A stretch of DNA of 38,496 nucleotides from an uncultured Clostridia bacterium (GTDB lineage Bacteria; Bacillota; Clostridia; Christensenellales; UBA3700): positions 1 through 38,496 of the forward strand of contig CALWHM010000015.1 of NCBI GenBank assembly GCA_944380395.1, written 5' to 3'. Positions 8,344 through 16,368 of this stretch are shown here, piece after piece; the first letter of the stretch is position 1; every line of letters begins with the position of its first letter. The position numbers and the translations under genes were made by a program. The notes beneath the pieces were generated by a model that was given only the letters and a program-made list of their open reading frames with translations, was not told the DNA's origin and did not search any database.

Positions 8344-9011
8344 ACCGCACGCGGCTGCTTTTGGGCGGCGGAGCGGATAAACTTGCTTCGGCTTGCGTAG
8401 CCGTGTTCGGCATAGGCGGCGTGGGCGGTTATTGCGCGGAGTTTTTAGCGCGCGCGGGAGTGGGGCGCATTGCGCTTGCGGACAACGATGTTATCTCCGA
8501 AAGCAACTTAAACAGGCAGATAATCGCGTTAAACTCCACGATAGGAGAAAAAAAGACAAAAGTCTGCGCCCGCCGCTTGAAGGATATTTCTCCCGATATA
8601 TGCGTGGAAGAATACGACTTTTTTTACACGGCTCAAACGCCGTTTGATTTTTCAAAATACGATTTGGTGCTGGATTGCATAGATACGGTAACGTCCAAAG
8701 TCGCGCTGATAAAGGCGTGTTCGGGCGTAACGCACATAATATCCTGTATGGGTACGGGCAATAAGGTGCGGGCGTCGTTTGAAACGGCGGACATATATTC
8801 CACGTCCGTGTGCCCGCTTGCGCGCGTTATGCGCCGCCTGCTCAAACAGGAGGGCATACCCTCTCTTACGGTGGTATATTCAAAAGAACAGCCGTCAGGC
8901 GGGGTGATGGAACAGAACGGCAGACACGCCCCCGCAAGCATTTCCTATGTTCCCGCCGCGGCGGCGGCAAAGATGGCGGAAGCCGCCGTAAGTTTTCTGC
9001 TTTCCCGATAA
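8340..9011 (+). CDS. tcdA: ThiF/E1-like protein, probably tRNA threonylcarbamoyladenosine dehydratase
   Basis: TcdA (CsdL) uses ATP to cyclise t6A at position 37 of tRNAs to ct6A. This 223-residue protein has the E1-like adenylation motifs: GIGGVG at 24-29, NLNRQIIA near 57, DCIDTVTSK near 106 and the family-typical opening RTRLLLGG. It lacks the extra domains of ubiquitin E1 and of the ThiF/MoeB partners. The start is GTG 8340, overlapping the cysK stop (GTGA). Coupling to cysK is intriguing because the related CsdA/CsdE sulfur relay acts with TcdA, but no csdA is present. A sulfur-carrier adenylyltransferase is the main alternative. Confidence 0.82.
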   Translation: MNRTRLLLGGGADKLASACVAVFGIGGVGGYCAEFLARAGVGRIALADNDVISESNLNRQIIALNSTIGEKKTKVCARRLKDISPDICVEEYDFFYTAQTPFDFSKYDLVLDCIDTVTSKVALIKACSGVTHIISCMGTGNKVRASFETADIYSTSVCPLARVMRRLLKQEGIPSLTVVYSKEQPSGGVMEQNGRHAPASISYVPAAAAAKMAEAAVSFLLSR

Positions 9012-9023
9012 TATTTTGCAAAA

Positions 9024-9077
9024 CGGGGACAAGACAATGCCTTGTCCCCGCAAAAGGGGGTGAGAGCAAACGCTCTC
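9024..9077 (-). terminator. Paired hairpins between convergent units
   Basis: The 10-bp perfect stem CGGGGACAAG (9024-9033) with CTTGTCCCCG (9041-9050) has a 7-nt loop. A second hairpin, GAGAGC/GCTCTC, spans 9062-9077. Read on the minus strand, the first stem is followed by GTTTTGC, so it best serves as the end of the minus-strand exported-protein operon. It may also stop the plus-strand cysK-tcdA transcript, although no U-tract follows in that direction. Confidence 0.65.
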
Positions 9078-9095
9078 GGGGTTAAAAGGGCTTAT

Positions 9096-11105
9096 TTATA
9101 AGGTCGCGGTATTTATCGTAACGGTGCCTTTGCCCGAATATACGGGCGTATCCGAACCATCGTAAGTGCCGTCTTCACGGTTTTTTGACCACGTAAGCTC
9201 AATATCTTCTTCAAGCAGGATCACTCCGCCCTCCTTCACGTCTGCAAGCGCGTTTTTGAAGGAAACAGAGCTGTCCGCACGCATAACCATGCCTTCTTTC
9301 ACCACGGTGTAAAGTATATCGTCGCCCTGTTTTGCGGGGGAGGAGTCAAGACCTTCCGCCAGATATGAAGCGTTGCCCGTTTCGGGAGCGTGCGCGGGGT
9401 CGAAGTTGAGGAACTTGCCGCCGTATACGGTCACGGCAGCCGTGCCGTTATTATAGTTTGCGTCTATGCAGTTGATAAGGTATTTAGCGTATTGCGGAGC
9501 TTGCGCTTTCACGGTTTCGGAAAGCTCAAAGTATCCGTCGTTTACGACAAGGGAGCCTTTCTCCACCTGCACGGCGGTTATGGCGCCGTAATAGCTGCCG
9601 CCGTTTATCGTAAGAGCACCGCCGTTTACTATATCAATGCCGTAGCTGTTATTCTCTCCCGCTTCGGGATCTATGCAGCCGTCCCCGTTGATGGTCATTT
9701 CCGCGCCGTCCACGGAGATAATGGCGGGGGTATAGGCGTAAGTTATGCCTTCATATCCGGTAAGGGCTATTTTATAGCCGTTCAGGTTGAGCACGGTATC
9801 ATTGGTCACGATGTTCAAGGGGATAATGCCGCCCGAGGACAAAGTTGTATCCGGGGTGAAGTATATATCGCCCGCAAGGTCTATCGTGCCGCCCAGCTGC
9901 AAAGCCGCCGAAAGTTCAGCCGCCGTATCTACGGGGGAAGAAAGCTCTACCGTACCGTTATTTTCTATTTTCACGTCGCCGCCGCCCGTAACGGAGAGTT
10001 CGGGCACAACCGCGTTTTCTTCAACGGTGAGGTTGGAAGAAGAGTTTGCCGCGGAAGTATCCACGCTCACTTTTTGCACGGAGGCTTTGAGCACGACTAT
10101 AGCGGCGCAATTTGCGGAAGGAATTGCGGCTACGTCGGAAACAACGGCGCTTTCTTCCACCACGGCGCGCCCGCTGTTCAGCGTGAGAGCGCCTATTTTT
10201 CCGTAGACGTGCAAGGACTCGTCCGCCACTGCGGCGCCCGTTATGCTGTTTGCGTCGTTAAACACGTGCATGGTGCCATAGGGTGCGTTCACGGTTATGC
10301 TGCCTGCCTTAAAGCCGCAAATATAGAGCGTCTTTTCGCCGGCAAAGGCTATTTCCACGTCGGAGCTTTCCCATGCGGCGGCGCTGCCGGCAAGCACTAT
10401 CTTATCCCCGTCCTTTACGGAAGAGAGAATGCCGTTCATCTCATCGTTACTTTCCGCAAAGTAGACGCTGCCCGCTTCGCCGTCGGTTACGTTTGCGTTG
10501 CCTTGGACGGCTTCAACGGCAAAACTCAAAGCGCACTGCTTGCCCTTGGCGGAATTGCCCGTGTATGCGGGGAGTTCCACCGTAACGTAAAGCGTTTCTT
10601 CTTCCGTGTTTGCGCTCTTGCTCTCCCAAGCGGTATAGCCGCCCGTATAGTAGTCGTACTCGCCGTCTTCTTGCGTCTTTATGCCCACCAAAAGCTGGTT
10701 GTAAAGCACCTCATCGCCGGAAGAGAGGGCAAAGCTTACGCGCTGTTTGTAGTTCACGTCGGAGTTGTTTGTTATCTTGATTTGAAACTCCGCTTTGTCG
10801 CCGGGCGTCAAGCCGCCCAAAGAAAGCGCGCCGTATTCGTCCACCTTCGCCGTGCCGCCGTTTGCAAAGGCGGTTTGAGAAGCCGCGTTTTCCGCGTTCA
10901 CCACTTCGCCGTTTTCATTGACGGAAGCGGGGGAATACAGGGTCATAGAGTTCGTATCCACAGCCGCGGAAACGCTCACTTTGCCCGAAGTGACGGCTAT
11001 ATCCACGCCGCCGTTATCCGTGAACAACGCGAACGTAGCGCCCGCTATCACCGCAACGCACAGCATAATGGTTATTATCGATATTGCCAATACTTTTTTC
11101 TTCAT
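9096..11105 (-). CDS. Large exported protein: TasA/camelysin-like N-terminus plus beta-solenoid-like repeats
   Basis: The 669 residues start MKKKVLAISIITIMLCV and carry a SipW-type signal with the hallmark AGATFALFTD near residues 21-30. A TasA-like domain follows to about 210 (TPGDKAEFQIKITNNSD; NSAKGKQCALSFAVE). From about 220 on, repeated short strands (AVQVEKGSLVVNDGYFE, LTINGGSYYG) suggest a right-handed beta-solenoid like those of Ig-poor adhesins and polysaccharide-binding proteins. No LPXTG motif or membrane anchor is seen. The protein stops abruptly after VTINTATL, just as a new repeat (FKNALADVKEGGVILLEEDI) begins, so it may be shortened. AAGGAG precedes the start. It is the last gene of the operon and is clearly paralogous to the gene before it. 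Confidence 0.75.
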   Translation of the reverse strand: MKKKVLAISIITIMLCVAVIAGATFALFTDNGGVDIAVTSGKVSVSAAVDTNSMTLYSPASVNENGEVVNAENAASQTAFANGGTAKVDEYGALSLGGLTPGDKAEFQIKITNNSDVNYKQRVSFALSSGDEVLYNQLLVGIKTQEDGEYDYYTGGYTAWESKSANTEEETLYVTVELPAYTGNSAKGKQCALSFAVEAVQGNANVTDGEAGSVYFAESNDEMNGILSSVKDGDKIVLAGSAAAWESSDVEIAFAGEKTLYICGFKAGSITVNAPYGTMHVFNDANSITGAAVADESLHVYGKIGALTLNSGRAVVEESAVVSDVAAIPSANCAAIVVLKASVQKVSVDTSAANSSSNLTVEENAVVPELSVTGGGDVKIENNGTVELSSPVDTAAELSAALQLGGTIDLAGDIYFTPDTTLSSGGIIPLNIVTNDTVLNLNGYKIALTGYEGITYAYTPAIISVDGAEMTINGDGCIDPEAGENNSYGIDIVNGGALTINGGSYYGAITAVQVEKGSLVVNDGYFELSETVKAQAPQYAKYLINCIDANYNNGTAAVTVYGGKFLNFDPAHAPETGNASYLAEGLDSSPAKQGDDILYTVVKEGMVMRADSSVSFKNALADVKEGGVILLEEDIELTWSKNREDGTYDGSDTPVYSGKGTVTINTATL

Positions 11106-11194
11106 AGTTTACTCCTTGGGACATCGTCCCGCGCCCGCAAAGTTTTGCGGGCTTAGATCAGGCTTGAGATCAATTGCTCTCTTTTTTTATAACC

Positions 11195-13018
11195 TTATTC
11201 GCTTATGGCTTTAACCGTGTACCAAATGACATCGTCATGATTTTCAGCCACAGATTTATAACCTTCGGCAAGGTAGCTGCCGCCGAGAGCATCGTCGCCG
11301 TCAGCGGGATCCTGTCCTATAAACGTGCCGCCGCTCACGGTAAAAAAGCCGTTTGCGCCGGTAGTTTGCTGAACGTTGAGGACAAAATATTTGCCGTTAT
11401 ACGGTTTTTCGCTGGCGAAGGTGCCGCCGGTTATCGTAACCTTTGCAGAACCGGAGTAAATGCTTATGCAGCTGTTGCCGGCGCCGTTCTTGTCGCCGCC
11501 GACGTTGTAATAACCGGCTTCGAACAGTACGATTGAGTTGTCGCCGATGTTGACCGCTTGGTTATCGCCGCCTTGTCCGCCGTATATGCCGCCGTCCTTG
11601 GCTTCGGACGAATCGGTAAAGGTAACGTTAGAGTTGCCGAGGACTTGCACGGCTATTTGCGAGCCTACGTTATTGAGCGTATAGCCGTTGAAGTCGATGA
11701 CGACTTTCTTGTCTTTTATAACCAAGCCGGAATCTTTCGAACCCGCAGTGCCGATATTTATATCCGCGCCGAGCGTTACTTTGCTGCTTATTGCGATAGC
11801 TGCAATAAGTTGTTCAGTCGTGGTAATATTGGCGGTCGTCATATCCACGGTAACGTCTTCGCCCGTGGTCATATCCGTAATTTCGCCCTTGTTTTCTATC
11901 ACCACTTCACCCGTGCCTTCCACGGAAAGGGAAGGGAGCACAACGTTTTCAGCCACGGTGAGATTGGTTGAGGAGTTTTGCGCAGAGGCGTCCACGGTAA
12001 CCGCTTCCACGGCGGCGTTTTCCGCAATGTCCACTTTAACGGAGCTGCTTTCGGAAGGAATTGCGGCAAGGCTTTCCACCTTGGCGCCCGCTTCCACGAC
12101 TATGCGCCCGGAGTTCACCTGCGCGGCGCCCACTTCGCCGTAGATGTGCAGGGAGTTGTCCGCAACGATAGCTTTGTCTATCTTCTGAGTATAGTTTATG
12201 TAGTAGTTTATCGTGCCGCCCCGAGCGTTCACGGTGAGCGTGCCCACGTCATAGCCGCAAACGGTGACGGTCTTTTCGCCCTCAAAGGCTATTTCCGCGG
12301 TAGTCCAAGCGGAAGTGCTGCCGTAGAGCACCACCGTTTCGCCGTCCTTGGCGTCCGCAAGGGCTTGGGTCAGAGCTTCCTGATTTTCGGCAAGATATAC
12401 CTTGCTTGCGGAGGCGTCGCCCGCAACGACTGCGTTGCCCTGGACCACTTCCACCGCCAAGTCAAAGCTGCAAGCCTTGCCCTGCGCCGTGCTGCCTGCG
12501 TATTCGGGCAGTTCCACGGTGATATAGCGCGTTTCGCCGTCCGCGGAACCTTCTTCCCAAGAGGAAGTGAAGTTTGAATAGTAGGTGAAGGAAGCCGCCT
12601 CATAGGATTCGGGGTTCTTGCCGCTCACGCCGAAGAGCATTTGGTCGAGCAGGGCGGGATCGGAAGCGCTGCCCGCGCTCATAATAAAGCGCTGTTTTAC
12701 GGCGATGTCGGAATTGTTTTCTATCTTCAATTCTATCACAGCCTTGTCGCCGGGCGTCATTCTGTCCAAAGACACTTTGCCGCCGTCAACGGTCAGCTTG
12801 CCGCCGTTTTCAAAAGCGCCGCCTTCCTGCTTCACACCCATAGAGTAGGTGGCGGTGCTTGTTATTTGCGCCGTAACGTCCAAATCGCCGGAAGTCACGG
12901 CTATGTTGAGATCGCTCTTGTCCGTGAACAAAGCGAACGTGGCGCCCGCTATCACCGCGGCGCACAGCACTATCGCAAGTACGGAAACGAGCAATGCCGA
13001 TTTTTTGGTACGCGTCAT
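11195..13018 (-). CDS. Large exported protein, paralog of the preceding type: TasA-like domain plus beta-solenoid-like repeats
   Basis: The 607 residues begin MTRTKKSALLVSVLAIVLC with the SipW-type signal GATFALFTD near 26-34. The TasA-like domain (TPGDKAVIELKIENNSDIAVKQR; STAQGKACSFDLAVEVVQGN) ends near 205. A middle section matches the 669-residue paralog nearly motif for motif (TVTVCGYDVGTLTVNA; LHIYGEVGAAQVNSGRIVVE). The C-terminal third has strand repeats such as KVTITGGTFASEKPYNG and FFTVSGGTFIGQDPADG. Unlike its paralog it ends smoothly. It likely sits on the cell surface or in an extracellular matrix. AGGAG precedes the start. Confidence 0.75.
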   Translation of the reverse strand: MTRTKKSALLVSVLAIVLCAAVIAGATFALFTDKSDLNIAVTSGDLDVTAQITSTATYSMGVKQEGGAFENGGKLTVDGGKVSLDRMTPGDKAVIELKIENNSDIAVKQRFIMSAGSASDPALLDQMLFGVSGKNPESYEAASFTYYSNFTSSWEEGSADGETRYITVELPEYAGSTAQGKACSFDLAVEVVQGNAVVAGDASASKVYLAENQEALTQALADAKDGETVVLYGSTSAWTTAEIAFEGEKTVTVCGYDVGTLTVNARGGTINYYINYTQKIDKAIVADNSLHIYGEVGAAQVNSGRIVVEAGAKVESLAAIPSESSSVKVDIAENAAVEAVTVDASAQNSSTNLTVAENVVLPSLSVEGTGEVVIENKGEITDMTTGEDVTVDMTTANITTTEQLIAAIAISSKVTLGADINIGTAGSKDSGLVIKDKKVVIDFNGYTLNNVGSQIAVQVLGNSNVTFTDSSEAKDGGIYGGQGGDNQAVNIGDNSIVLFEAGYYNVGGDKNGAGNSCISIYSGSAKVTITGGTFASEKPYNGKYFVLNVQQTTGANGFFTVSGGTFIGQDPADGDDALGGSYLAEGYKSVAENHDDVIWYTVKAISE

Positions 13019-13045
13019 ATCTGTTATCTCCTATAAAAAATTTTC

Positions 13046-13708
13046 TTAGTTGATTGAAAACGCCGCGTTCAGGTCGGAGTCGGACGCGTTGGTCTGACCC
13101 GCGTACACGGTTATCTTCACCGCCGCGCTTGAAGCAAGCGGCTTTACCGCGCCCGTTTCGTCTGCGGGCTGAGTTGCGCTCTTATCCAAAGCCACGGTAA
13201 CGGTAAGGGTGAGCGTTTCGTCGGAAGCAAGTATCAGCGCGCCGCCGCTTTCGCCGCACGCCCACGTGCCCAAAGCAAACTCGCTTTCGCCGTTTTTGAC
13301 GGTGGTTTTGATATACTTCTCCGCGCTCTTGTCGTCGTCTTCACCCAAAGTCAGCAGGGCGTCCACGCGCACTTTGGCGGCGTTTTTGCCCGTGTTCTTT
13401 ACGGTAAGGGTAAAGGTGGCGCTGTCACCGGGGACGATGTTCGTCAAGGTGAGTTTGTTGCCGTTTAATTCGGCTGTGCCGCCCGTGGCAAAGCTGCCTG
13501 CGGTTTCGTTGGGAACGTTATCCGCGTCGGGGCTGAGGCTTGCCGTTGCAAGGCCGCTCAGTTCGGCGGATATATCCACGCTGCCCGTGGTCACGGCAAC
13601 ATCGGAAGAGCGGGTCACCGCGAATAAAGCGAAGGTGGAACCCACTATCACCGCCGCGCACAGCAGGGCGATAAGTCCCGCGGATATAATGGCTTTTTTC
13701 TTACTCAT
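13046..13708 (-). CDS. Camelysin/TasA-like exported protein
   Basis: This 220-residue protein opens MSKKKAIISAGLIALLCAAV and contains GSTFALFAV near residues 22-30, the SipW-dependent signal pattern of the camelysin/TasA family (Peptidase_M73-type). The mature part is one beta-rich domain with VPGDSATFTLTVKNTGKNAAKV near 90-112. No protease motif is visible, so a structural role, as in TasA fibres, is more likely than proteolysis. GAGGAAAG precedes the start. It lies 23 bp after the previous camelysin-like gene and 27 bp before the next, which fits co-transcription. Confidence 0.8.
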   Translation of the reverse strand: MSKKKAIISAGLIALLCAAVIVGSTFALFAVTRSSDVAVTTGSVDISAELSGLATASLSPDADNVPNETAGSFATGGTAELNGNKLTLTNIVPGDSATFTLTVKNTGKNAAKVRVDALLTLGEDDDKSAEKYIKTTVKNGESEFALGTWACGESGGALILASDETLTLTVTVALDKSATQPADETGAVKPLASSAAVKITVYAGQTNASDSDLNAAFSIN

Positions 13709-13731
13709 TTTTCTTTCCTCTTTTTACTTTA

Positions 13732-14406
13732 TTATTGTGCCGTTGACTGCACCGCGTTTATCGTAAAGGTGAATTTCAGCGCCGCGTTCATAATGGTGCT
13801 GCCTGCGGTGCCGTCGTCTGTCACGTCCGCTTCATAGGGCAGTTCCACCTTTATTTTGAACACGTATTTTTCACCCGCAAGCTGAGCGGAATCAAGCTCG
13901 ATTTTGCCGGCGCTTACCACTTCCGCAAGGCTGTCCGTTTTAATGACCGTGCCTTCGGAAGAAGAAACCGTTATCTTCAATTTGCTTGCCAGCAGATATT
14001 CGGGCGTGCCTGCCTTGGGAGCCGTTCCCGTATAGGAAAACACAATGGAGCTGTCAAAAGCCACGTTGCCCGTGTTGGTCAGCTGCAGAGTGGCTTCTTC
14101 CCACACTCCCGGCACGTTGTATACGGGGGAAGACTCATCTCCGAACATAAACGCAGTACCGGAGGCGCTGTCCGTATTCGTGAGATCCACGTCCGCATCC
14201 ACCGTTTTTTCCTTGCCCAAAATGCCGTTTTCGTCCACGAACACGCCTTTAAGGTCGGTGCGAACGAGAGTGGCGTTCAGTTCGCCCGCGGAAAGGTAGG
14301 TTTCCACGTCCGACCGTTTGGAAAACAGCGCGAAGGAAGCCCCCACTACCACTGCCGCGCATACCACGGCTATCACCGCGGATATTAAAATCGCTTTTTT
14401 CTTCAT
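13732..14406 (-). CDS. Camelysin/TasA-like exported protein
   Basis: This 224-residue protein has a SipW-type signal (MKKKAILISAVIAVVCAAVVVGASFALFSKRSD). The mature beta-rich domain contains VEEATLQLTNTGN-like sequence (VWEEATLQLTNTGNVAF) near 100-118 and AEKYVFKIKVELPY-like sequence near 180-192. It is shorter than Bacillus TasA but has the same layout. AAGGAG precedes the start. Sequence drift from the neighbouring 220-residue paralog is large, so the two probably have distinct roles, for example major and minor subunits; that is inference. Confidence 0.78.
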   Translation of the reverse strand: MKKKAILISAVIAVVCAAVVVGASFALFSKRSDVETYLSAGELNATLVRTDLKGVFVDENGILGKEKTVDADVDLTNTDSASGTAFMFGDESSPVYNVPGVWEEATLQLTNTGNVAFDSSIVFSYTGTAPKAGTPEYLLASKLKITVSSSEGTVIKTDSLAEVVSAGKIELDSAQLAGEKYVFKIKVELPYEADVTDDGTAGSTIMNAALKFTFTINAVQSTAQ

Positions 14407-14445
14407 ACTTACTTATCTCCTTCGCCGCAGCTTGCGGCAATTGCT

Positions 14446-15177
14446 TTACGCGTTTTGGCTCAAACGCCTTTGCTGACGCTTTAAGCGGCGCTCTTCTTTC
14501 TTCTTGGCTTCTTTTATCTCACGCTCTTCTTTGAAAGTGGCGTAATTTATGTCCAGAATGCCCTTTATGTATCCCACGGAAGCGGCGTTTTCCACGCGTA
14601 CGTCCACGGGCTTTTCACGCAGGGAAAGGGAGTTTTCGTCCGCATATCCCGCAAGCGTGTTGTTCTGCACCTGCATACGCGCAACTATCTTTCCGCGGCG
14701 CAGCAGAATGCGCACCAACTGCTTTTTGCCGTAATATACGCACGCGGCGTGGCCGTTGGTCACGAGCTTTGCGCCCTCGAACTTCTGCGCGTAAGCCAAA
14801 ATGTCGTCCACGTACCGCTTTTCGTCGGGGGAAAGCGCGGCGTAAGCCTCGGGATAGGGGACGGCGGTGTTGCGGCGCAGCACCACTTCTCCTTCCTGCA
14901 CGGTAGTGGCGGCGGTTTCTGCTGCCGCAGGCTGCACGGCGGAAGCGGTTACCTGAGAAGCAGGCTCCTGAACGGGACGGGCGGCTGCCGCCTGCGCCAC
15001 GTATTTTGAAGAGCTTTCTCCCACGGGCACCAGCACATAATCCGTGTCGTCTATGGAAACCACTTTGCCTTTAACGTTCTTGGGTCTGCGCACGGCGGAT
15101 ACCGTAAACCAGATTATCAGCAGCACCGCTATGCCTATGACTATTGCCATACATGCGATAAACAAAGACTCAGTCAT
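14446..15177 (-). CDS. Single-pass membrane protein with a conserved C-terminal domain, unknown function
   Basis: The 243 residues comprise one N-terminal transmembrane helix (about 8-30), a short basic stretch, an Ala/Pro/Gln-rich linker (about 60-95), a compact domain at about 105-215 and a very basic helical end (KEEREIKEAKKKEERRLKRQQRR). The domain has LSPDEKRYVDDILAYAQKF, LVRILLRRGKIVARM and REKPVDVRVEN. I cannot name its family. The basic region after the helix argues that the domain faces the cytoplasm. Its start overlaps the end of sipW by eight bases, with AAGGAG inside sipW, so it is co-translated with the peptidase. A role in assembling or regulating SipW export is a reasonable guess. 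Confidence 0.75.
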   Translation of the reverse strand: MTESLFIACMAIVIGIAVLLIIWFTVSAVRRPKNVKGKVVSIDDTDYVLVPVGESSSKYVAQAAAARPVQEPASQVTASAVQPAAAETAATTVQEGEVVLRRNTAVPYPEAYAALSPDEKRYVDDILAYAQKFEGAKLVTNGHAACVYYGKKQLVRILLRRGKIVARMQVQNNTLAGYADENSLSLREKPVDVRVENAASVGYIKGILDINYATFKEEREIKEAKKKEERRLKRQQRRLSQNA

Positions 15178-15862
15178 TGTTTTCTTCTCTCCTTTTCAGT
15201 TCGTCCAATTCGCGGCGCAGGCGCTCTATTTCCCGCTCCCTGTCCTCGGCTTCGGACTGACTTTTTTGCTTTTTATCCTTGCTCACCAAAAAGGCGATGC
15301 GGAATATTTCGTATATCATTATCAGCGCGGCGGGCACTATCAGGCACACCACTATCCCCGTGGAGGAGGTGAGGAAGGTCAGGATCGCGCCCAGCGGATA
15401 ATTGGAACCCGTGACCGCGCCTATCACGTTCTCCGCCTTCACGGGCGAAGCGTCCGCGGAGTCGTTCGCGTCGCCCTTGGTGATAAAGGTTATCTCTCCG
15501 CCTTCTTCCCGCACCTCTATTATGCGGTGCGTTATCACCATTCCCGTTTCCCCGGGAGCTAAGGAGCGGAAAGTTATTATGTCGCCTTCTTTCAAAGAGC
15601 GGATAAATTCGTCCGCCTGCTCCTTATCTTCGGGGACAGTTTTAATCGCTATCACGGAGTGCGTGCGAATGGAGTCCTCCGCTTCTCCTTCCATTGAGCC
15701 TGTCAGCACCAGTCTTATCTGCGTGCCGCCCACGGTGAGCGTCTGCCCCTGCACGCGGTATCCCACCGCCACGCCCAGAGCGCATATCGCCGCGATAAGT
15801 ATTAAAGCCACAATTACCGCGGAAATGACGTTCCACGCCTTTTTTACCTTTGTCTTGTCCAT
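15170..15862 (-). CDS. sipW: Signal peptidase I of the SipW (ER/archaeal) type
   Basis: SipW removes the signal peptides of TasA/camelysin-type exported proteins at the outer face of the membrane. This 230-residue protein has an N-terminal membrane segment (about 13-34) and the catalytic Ser56 in LTGSMEG. Where bacterial SPases have a Lys it has His112 in MVITHRI, the hallmark of the ER-type class. Conserved Asp residues lie in GDANDSADAS (131-139). A second membrane segment (about 168-190) precedes a charged helical tail (DREREIERLRRELDELKRR). The ribosome site is weak (AAAGGG). Its position after a small TasA-like gene and before camelysin genes matches the tapA-sipW-tasA arrangement. Confidence 0.93.
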   Translation of the reverse strand: MDKTKVKKAWNVISAVIVALILIAAICALGVAVGYRVQGQTLTVGGTQIRLVLTGSMEGEAEDSIRTHSVIAIKTVPEDKEQADEFIRSLKEGDIITFRSLAPGETGMVITHRIIEVREEGGEITFITKGDANDSADASPVKAENVIGAVTGSNYPLGAILTFLTSSTGIVVCLIVPAALIMIYEIFRIAFLVSKDKKQKSQSEAEDREREIERLRRELDELKRREENND

Positions 15863-15900
15863 TGTCTTTTAACCCTTTGTCCCTTTTCCCTTTTGACTTC

Positions 15901-16368
15901 TCAGCTGTCTTTTTCCTGCAAGGTGCAGTGCGCGGTTATCGAGCAGCTCTTGCCCTGCGCGGAGTTGTCCGCGTCCTGCGGCAGGGTGTATGTAACGGAG
16001 AATGTAACGTCGCCGCTCACTTCCGCCGTGTATATCACGCCGCGGCAATACAGATAGTTCCCGTCGTACAGCTGCTTTCCGTCCGCAACTATCGTCACGT
16101 TCAGGTGCCCGCTCAAATCGGGGGAGTGCCCGCCCGTCAGAGATATTGTCAGCACCGCGGACTTGGGCGCCTTTGCCGTATATTCCTGAGTGTACGACTG
16201 ACCGGGGAGCAGTCCTTCTATGCGCGCGGGATCGGCAAACCCGTCGCCCGCGCCGTCCAAAGTGAGGTCGGAGCCTTCGTTCACCATAACGTACGCCACG
16301 CCCACGCAGGTTGCCGCTATCACCGCTATCAAAGCCGTTATCAAAACCGCCGTCGCTTTTTTACTCAT
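15901..16368 (-). CDS. Small TasA-like exported protein, first gene of the SipW operon
   Basis: This 155-residue product starts MSKKATAVLITALIAVIAATCVGVAYV, a short basic segment and hydrophobic core, but without the FALFTD box of its siblings. The mature part keeps their core motifs: LLPGQSYTQEYT near 70, and NSAQGKSCSITAHCTL at the end, the counterpart of NSAKGKQCALSF in the large proteins. It is therefore a single minimal TasA-like domain. The start at 16368 is preferred over 16434 because the signal begins there, although only a weak AAGAAG site precedes it. It sits where TapA sits in Bacillus, so a minor or anchoring subunit is plausible. Confidence 0.7.
   Translation of the reverse strand: MSKKATAVLITALIAVIAATCVGVAYVMVNEGSDLTLDGAGDGFADPARIEGLLPGQSYTQEYTAKAPKSAVLTISLTGGHSPDLSGHLNVTIVADGKQLYDGNYLYCRGVIYTAEVSGDVTFSVTYTLPQDADNSAQGKSCSITAHCTLQEKDS

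Noticed and set aside
9390-11156. 588-codon plus-strand open frame
   Set aside because: It is antisense to the 669-residue exported protein, whose signal peptide and paralogy are clear.
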